The position numbers and the translations under genes were made by a program. A model generated the notes under the pieces. That model had not been told where the DNA came from. It saw only the letters and a list, made by a program, of their open reading frames with translations, and ran no database searches. Below, one piece after another: positions 58,665-64,000 of a stretch of 64,000 nt of DNA. Where the stretch lies: contig RDEW01000025.1 in assembly GCA_011109175.1 (NCBI GenBank), forward strand, positions 651,990-715,989, in the 5' to 3' direction. The DNA is from Dicyema japonicum. Its lineage: Eukaryota > Dicyemida > Rhombozoa > Dicyemidae. Within the stretch, counting starts at the first letter, position 1. Each line of letters begins with the position of its first letter.

Positions 58665-58855
58665 TTTGTTCCTCCCGTTTCTCTTCTATTAGAGTGCGTC
58701 ATGTGATCCACCTGTCTAGATGGCGCCTAGTGCCAGATCGGCACGAAAAAGAATTATTTGCTCTTCCCTACTTGGAAGGGTTTTCACAACTGAAAGTAAT
58801 GGACTTTTTTTCTTTCATTTTGCCCGGTGTTCTTCCCCCGTGCCGCGCATAACAT
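58665..58855 (+). mobile_element. SINE family S2, copy 3
   Basis: GTTCCTCCCGTTTCTCTTC, GCGTCATGTGATCCACCTGT, TGGCGCCTAGTGCCAGATCGGCACGAAAAAGAAT: same body as the 52800 copy. Its right end (GCCCGGTGTTCTTCCCCCGTGCC) resembles the LINE end at 42120-42145. Confidence 0.75.
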
Positions 58856-58899
58856 ACGAATGGCTAACTGAATTTTTAGGGTCACATTGATATGGAGTC

Positions 58900-59470
58900 T
58901 AGTCTCATAAAAGCCCCAGATGCGTAGGTCCGTTTCTGTGATCTTCACAAAACCAGCGCTTCCGTTGATCTGTAAGCCCTCTTTTGCATCTCCTCAATTT
59001 TCCTCATATTTGTCCAAGATATGGACGGTCTCCACGATGCGCATGCATCAGAGAAACATGGCTCGATATACTGTTTGTACACGTTCATCAGGACCTGGTG
59101 AATACCACGGAGTGCGGAAGATAGAATGTTTTCTACGTGTGGTTGTCAGACAGAGATGCATATCAATTGTCACACCCAAGATCCTTTGACATCTGTTGAA
59201 AGGGATGCCGACCTTGTTTAACTTCAAGGTGACTGCTTCCTTCCAATTTTTGTCAGAAATAAAAAAGTGACGTAGACGACTTCTCTGCATTCACCACGAG
59301 CCGGTTTTTCCATTATCAGGCATTAAGCCTGTCCAGGTTAATTTGTATTCTTCTGTGGCCTTCTGGATGTCCTGATCTCGCGAAGCCAACAAATTATCAT
59401 CCGCATAGAAAGTAGAAACATCAGATCAAGAGTCGAAAGATCGGCCAGAAAGAAATTAAACAGAGCAAAA
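58900..59470 (-). mobile_element. Jockey-like LINE RT C-terminal part
   Basis: Minus-strand 59290-59048 encodes LKLNKVGIPFNRCQRILGVTIDMH and an LNT--SPGPDERVQTVYR-like segment; the preceding YADDNLLASRDQD is near 59400 in another frame. Strongly resembles the 25-kb element. Inactive. Confidence 0.7.
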
Positions 59471-59679
59471 TTTTAGACAGAACCTTGCACTGGAAAGAAA
59501 GTCCCCCCGATATTTTTATGGTTAAAAATAAGTAATAAACGTTTTTAATGCATATTTTTATTATTTAAATTTTCATTATTAAATAATAAATTTTTAATTT
59601 AAAATATTTTAAATTACGCATATATTACCTTAAGTATTTTGAATATCTGCTGATGTTGTAATATATTACTATAAATAGA
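59471..59679. other. AT-rich upstream region
   Basis: Probable 5' flank of the small gene at 59680; no motif beyond high AT. Confidence 0.25.
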
Positions 59680-60029
59680 ATGGCTAAGAAGACTGACTCA
59701 AAGAAAACATGGAAAATCAAAAAGAATACAAGTGAAGCCAATAAAACACCTAAGAAGGCGCCTAAACAGAAGAAGGTTGATTATTTGTTGTTTTCTTGAC
59801 TAAAAGTAAGTGATCTGCCTAAAATATAAATACATTTGTAAACCGAGAGTGGGATGATTCGTATAAATTTATAAGTGAAGTATTTCCTAGTGAAAGTATA
59901 ATAAATGTAATATTAGACTCTGCCTTATTTAAACAATTGAGTGTTCAACACAAGGAGAATTGTAGGATTAACAATGAGTTGGAGTCTCTTGAGAAAAGAA
60001 AGACAGAACTACTTTTGATGATTCAATGA
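59680..60029 (+). CDS. Small basic protein of unknown function (91 aa)
   Basis: Not recognised. Two exons, 59680-59775 and 59850-60029, joined at a 74-nt GT...AG gap that contains stops in every frame used, in phase 0. The N-terminal 32 residues are very lysine-rich (MAKKTDSKKTWKIKKN ... KKAPKQKK). The second exon begins WDDSYKFISEVFPSESII and ends in a charged helix NNELESLEKRKTELLLMIQ, probably a coiled coil. Nuclear or ribosome-related location would fit the lysine-rich start, but that is inference. The intron is longer than others here, so the first exon could also belong to a different model. It sits alone between two LINE remnants. Confidence 0.5.
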
Positions 60030-60084
60030 TTAACTCTTTTGATTGATTTATAATTTTCTTCAAATATTTGTTAGTGACAACTAC

Positions 60085-60180
60085 CGGACAGAATTGAGAT
60101 GCTCCCCTGTTATAATCTTGTCGCTCCATGTTCTACGATGCTTTCTGGCTTGACGAGTTACGTCGTAATCGTTGATAGCA
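60085..60180 (+). mobile_element. tRNA-derived SINE family S3, partial copy 3
   Basis: GCTCCCCTGTTATAATCTTGTCGCT then GGCTTGACGAGTTACGTCGT: aligns with the reverse complement of 20545-20690, with a decayed B box. Confidence 0.45.
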
Positions 60181-60379
60181 CACTGCGGGAACGGATGGTC
60201 GACAAAGAACTCACTTGCATAGGAAAAAAACTGAAACTGCAGAGGATCTGGATGATCTGAGGGCGGATGAGAAAAACAGGGAGGATGGAAACGACTCAGC
60301 GCGTGTCCAGAGATGCATGGCAAAAGTTGGAATCTCAAATTAGTTAACTTTTCTGGTTTTGCGAATATTGATACTAATA

Positions 60380-60725
60380 ATAATATGAGATAACCAGTAT
60401 ATCATCGTTGGTATGGATGGGAATATCGTTCAGGAAAAGGTTAAACAAAATTCGGGACGGCAGGAAAACTTTGTGGTACCTCATTTGGCGAAAACTTGGT
60501 GAAAATTTCGTAGAACGCTGTACGATCTTTCCTCGCCGTTTATTAAAGAAGTTCGCAATCTATATTTCAATTTGTTCGGGATTTCTGAGACAAAGACTTC
60601 CCTTATAAGTATCTCCCTTGGAACAAAAGCCTTTTATATGTTAATAGAGCATATCAGGAACTTTAGATGCAGAGGTTTGCATTGTAGGCCCTCTATGATG
60701 AATTTTGTTATCGAGGTAAAATAAG
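60380..60725 (-). mobile_element. Jockey-like RT fragment
   Basis: Minus strand in shifting frames gives ANFFNKRRGKIVQRSTKFSPS and ILFNLFLNDIPIHTNDDILVI, the region before the RT YADD box. Dead fragment. Confidence 0.6.
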
Positions 60726-60734
60726 TTGTCGTAA

Positions 60735-61100
60735 AGAGACCTTCTTAACGTCTGATGACACCGAATCTGGCAATCGTGGGTTCGAATCCGAAAGATGGAA
60801 TTTCAGTAAAAGTCAAATCTCGTCAGAAAGATCCCACTCGTAAGGCGACGAAACTTACCATCTTTCCGACCAAATCCACTGGTGATGATTACAATTATAA
60901 AAACTCTTCCAGCGAAGAATGAAGTAATGTCCGCGAAAGTTGACGTGCATAAAATGGAAGAAGAGCAATCTACTTCTTCCACCTCTCTTCTGAAGCGGAA
61001 GTCTTTAATAGACTTTTGGAGATGGATTTGGCCAGAACAAGTAGACGCTCTCCTTTGGGTTCCTTCTTTGAATTAATTAGATTCTAAGCCTGGGGTTAAT
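60735..61100 (+). mobile_element. tRNA-Met-like SINE (family S1), copy 2
   Basis: AACGTCTGATGACACC, then GTGGGTTCGAATCCGAAAGATGG (a good B box), then the same body as 24440-24800 (GAATGAAGTAATGTCCGCGA, TCTCTTCTGAAGCGGAAG, CTCTCCTTTGGGTTCC). It ends in CTAAGCCTGGGGTTAATAAAT, the terminal motif shared with 26374-26400. Confidence 0.75.
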
Positions 61101-61159
61101 AAATATCACCGGTTGTGATCAAGTTTAGGTTGAGAATGTTTTAATAAATAAAATTAAAC

Positions 61160-62420
61160 CCACATTGAAAGGTACTCCATGGAAGAACGGTTTGATTTGT
61201 TCTAGGATAAGTTTTTCTAAGGTTTTTGTGGATGCACAAAAAGAGATCGGTCTGTACAAGGCCAGCTAGTCATTTGACCGTCTGAGTTTAAAAATCGCCT
61301 ATGTCAATAGCTTCCATATGCACGGGTTGTGTTCCTGTTGATTGATCTGTCGTATAAAGGCCCATGTTTTTGAGGCCCATGTTTTTAAGTTACCTTAACT
61401 GGAATCCAATGCGGTTCGCTGGAATAAATCGAATTTGTTTTTGAATCGTTTTTCCCACAGCCTCGACTGAGAGAACAATCACGAGAGCATCTATTTTGAC
61501 TTGATGGATGAATGGGTAAGACTCTCAAATTTCTTATGCAGAATGAAATTACTTCATGACCTTATTATTATTCAATAACCTCGGGATCACCGAGAAAAAA
61601 GACAAAGTAAGTCGAACGGAAATGCCTTCTTTGATCCTTGCAGAGGAAGCCGATTGGGTAGCGCGAATCTCCACGCAGCAGAGCATATTCCACGGCCGAC
61701 GCGATTGTCTGGTGGTATATGGTTCCGATTGCTTTATTCATATTCACTGGGGTCTTATGGATGAGGGCCCGTGTGACATTCAATTTCTGTAGTTTTTTGG
61801 TGAAGACTTGTTTGGCATGGTAGGTAAATTAAGCAGCCTGTCGTATGTCACTCCAAGATTGAGGGGTTTCTTGTGACAGGTACCGAGTATGTCGATGAAA
61901 ATTTCTGGTTTTCTTGGACCGCCAGTCGGAGGTGAATAGAGTGCATGATGATTTTGGAGCCGATACCGAGAGACGGTTAGCTATCAAGTAATCATGGATA
62001 CAATCCACTTTCTTCTGTGAGTGAGACTGCTTCTGATGTCGAAACTGCTTCTTGCTGCAATGATGATATCGTCAGCATAAAAGCAGTAGGAAGTCCTCGT
62101 TAATGTCTGCTGGCAGGTCGTGGAAGAAAAGATTGAATAGAGTGGGGGCAAAGGCGAACCTTGGGGCACTCCGTTTGGTAGTAAACGTGATCTGAGGTAA
62201 CCACAGATGACCTTCCCACGTCCTTCAGAAAAAATTGGCCAGCCATAGTTTCAAGTTAAGGCGAATTTTTGAATCAAAGATTTTTCCAATTAATGTTTCC
62301 TCGGTACCGAGTCAAACGCCTTGTTGATGTCAATCGAGACCATTGTTGTCCACATGTGTTTTGTGTAGTATGTAGTGTTTTGTTCCATCCAAAATGAACT
62401 GTGAAAGCGTTGATAAGAAA
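61160..62420 (-). mobile_element. Jockey-like LINE remnant
   Basis: Minus strand: near 62350-62250 palm sequence with KAFD-V-like residues; 62169-61984 with PQGSPLPPLYSIF and CFYADDIIIAARSS (YADD intact); near 61783-61568 the C-terminal AVEYALLRG and YPIGFLCKDQRRHFR segments. The 3' end at 61556-61600 on the minus strand is CTCGGTGATCCCGAGGTTATTGAATAATAATA, the shared terminal motif with (TAA)n. Confidence 0.75.
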
Positions 62421-62576
62421 GTCGTGGTTGATTTTCCTTATTTAGATAGTTTTTTTTTACAGGTCAATAGACTTTCAATTATGATCAACTCTCTTTTATT
62501 AAATAATAATCTTACAATAGTAAAAATAATTAAATATAATATATAATTAAAATTTGAATTTTATTATTTTGTCGTA

Positions 62577-64000
62577 ATGTCTTTAGTTAACAACGTTAAT
62601 GAGAATGGACAAGTAAAATGTATAGTTTGTCATCGAGGTGTTAAAAAGTGTAAATTTTCTCTTGCAATGAACGGATCTGTTCAACACATTTGCAGCCGTG
62701 ACTGTCTTTCTTCATTCGTCAGTCTCCGAATTTTATCTAGACTCTGAAAATAAAATTTCAAGCTCTCAATGTGAACTCTGTGGACAACCAATATTTAAAA
62801 ATGAACACAAATGGCATTTTATGGGTTTTTGTAGTCAGACATGTCTCATATCATATCAACAAAAGTGTACGGCCGCCCAGTGTTTTTTGTGTGGTGGAAC
62901 TGCGGAAGGAGCTTCTCAGAATTTGATAATTTCATTCAGAGCGGGCGAATCCCTATCTGATCGTCTATTCTGTCGATTTTGTTCAAACACGTGTTTACAT
63001 GCATTTGGTGAGCAGTCATTCATTTGTCGAAGATGTCACCGGCCAATACCTATGGAAATGATATCAACGGAGACTGACGTATTTGCAGACATTGTGGATA
63101 ATAATGGACTTAGTTATTTTTGTTCCCTTGAATGTTTTTCCTCCATCAGAGTCTGCAGTAATGATGCTGACATGTCTGAGAGAAGAGTTCAACGTTCTTT
63201 GGATGTTGTCGTTAAACGAAAGGCCCATTGTTCTATTTGCGGTAAACATGACTTCCCTCATCATGAAGTGAGTGTTGATGATAAGGTATTTGATTATCAT
63301 ATGGTAGATGCATTCTATATGTTCTGATGAGTGTTTTGATAAATTTAGACTACAAAATGTTGGTGCTAACGTGCACATGTGTGATCAATGTTCTACCTTG
63401 TGTGACTCTAGTAAACATTCAAACACTTTGTCTGCACATTTTGGCAGTAAAGATCACTTTTTCTGTGCAGAGCAATGCTTTATTCTATTTAAGGCAACCA
63501 GTCGTTCTTTCTCTTACTGTTTTCGGTAATTTTTATTATTTTATATGGGTGTTCCTCCAAAAGGGGAAAATATGGAATTCTTTATTTTAATTTTGGTGAT
63601 TCTAATATGAAATTATTCTGTAAACCTGATTGTTTGATAGATTATTGGCTGGAAATGTTTGAGGAAATAAATGTGAATTGTGATTGGTGTCAAAACAAAC
63701 TAACAACCCTAAATATTGTTCAGTAAGCAGTATTGGGAGTGTAAAATTATTTTGTGACCATTCATGTCTAGAAGAATACTTTGAAAACGGAGTAACTGAG
63801 AAACATCTAAAAAAATATAGAATAGAGGAGAATAAATGCAGTACTATAACATATTATATATTAGTAAATATGGATAGAGATGACATTTCTATTAGATATA
63901 AAAGGATAAACAAGACCGTTGACGGTTATATGCTTATATATTATTAGAATCATCAACCTGTTCTTATGAGTCATTCTCTGATTTAGATAATTCGGATCCA
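62577..64000 (+). CDS. MYM-type zinc-finger protein (partial, runs off the window)
   Basis: A chain of MYM/FCS-like zinc fingers, a fold used for protein interaction in ZMYM proteins and many transposon-derived proteins. Start MSLVNNVNENGQ at 62577. Exons 62577-62721, 62741-63285, 63308-63525 and from 63564. Fingers visible: CIVCHRG...HICSRDCLSSF; CELCGQPIF...GFCSQTCLISY; CFLCGG...FCSNTCL; CRRCHRP...FCSLECF; CSICGKHD...ICSDECFDKF; CDQCSTL...FCAEQCFILF; LFCKPDCL...CDWCQ; and LFCDHSCLEEYF. The introns are 19, 22 and 38 nt; near 63700 the frame changes by one base with no good intron, so a lesion or misread is possible. Two more candidate introns (63841-63864, 63929-63951) lead to an acidic serine-rich end (SYESFSDLDNSD) that continues past 64000. 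Confidence 0.8.

Noticed and set aside
1-64000. GGATCC at the very start and GGATCCA at the very end, suggesting a cloned BamHI fragment.
   Set aside because: Several other GGATCC sites are present (for example near 2876 is absent but 5017, 26799 and 28920s-type matches occur), and the MYM gene clearly continues past the end. Chance is sufficient.
1-64000. CRISPR arrays, bacterial operons or rRNA genes.
   Set aside because: None seen; introns and non-LTR elements show that the DNA is eukaryotic nuclear.

Overview
The window is from an intron-rich eukaryotic (metazoan) nuclear genome. Eight protein genes can be read by splicing conserved protein families back together. The striking property is intron size: about 85 introns were placed by keeping conserved proteins in frame, and nearly all are 20-29 nt (commonest 23 nt) with GT...AG ends. 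Introns this short, together with animal-type genes (BRR2, RPB1, RIOK2, ZNF622, RNF121, EXD3/Nibbler, C11orf65/MFI) and many non-LTR retroelements, point to a dicyemid mesozoan such as Dicyema. That assignment is inference; I could not run a search.

Layout. 1-3560: two eroded APE-type LINEs and a piece of a restriction-like-endonuclease (RLE) LINE. 3777-10905 (+): BRR2, the U5 snRNP helicase, 34 exons. 10906-12570: LINE remnants. 12576-13971 (+): RIOK2. 14.1-16.2 kb: LINE remnants. 16236-17302 (-): a homologue of C11orf65 (protein MFI). 17.4-20.7 kb: LINE and SINE debris around a tRNA-Glu(UUC) gene. 20805-22044 (+): a probable IQ-motif/coiled-coil gene. 22.1-26.4 kb: LINEs and a tRNA-like SINE. 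26729-32806 (+): RPB1, 22 exons, with a heptad CTD. 35497-37417 (-): EXD3/Mut-7-type 3'-5' exonuclease. 37.5-44.4 kb: SINEs, LINEs and unrecognised sequence. 44503-45555 (+): ZNF622/Rei1. 46985-49840 (+): the best-preserved RLE LINE (PHD finger, RT, nuclease). 50-53.9 kb: another LINE family, then a LINE inserted in the tail of a SINE with a visible target-site duplication. 54280-55279 (-): RNF121-like RING membrane protein. 55.4-59.5 kb: retroelements and a ZBED/hAT fragment. 59680-60029 (+): a small basic protein. 60-62.4 kb: retroelements. 62577 to the window end (+): a MYM-type zinc-finger gene that runs off the edge.

The genes are housekeeping functions: pre-mRNA splicing (BRR2), mRNA transcription (RPB1), 40S and 60S ribosome maturation (RIOK2, ZNF622), small-RNA or RNA 3' trimming (EXD3) and ER protein quality control (RNF121). 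They do not form an operon; each has its own strand, and the spaces between them are filled with old retroelements. Several unrelated-looking LINE and SINE families end in the same short 3' motif followed by (TAA)n, which suggests shared retrotransposition machinery. BRR2 has three apparent lesions and the RPB1 CTD has five missing T residues in otherwise perfectly conserved genes. These look more like sequence errors or slippage than pseudogene decay, but only reads or RNA can settle it.
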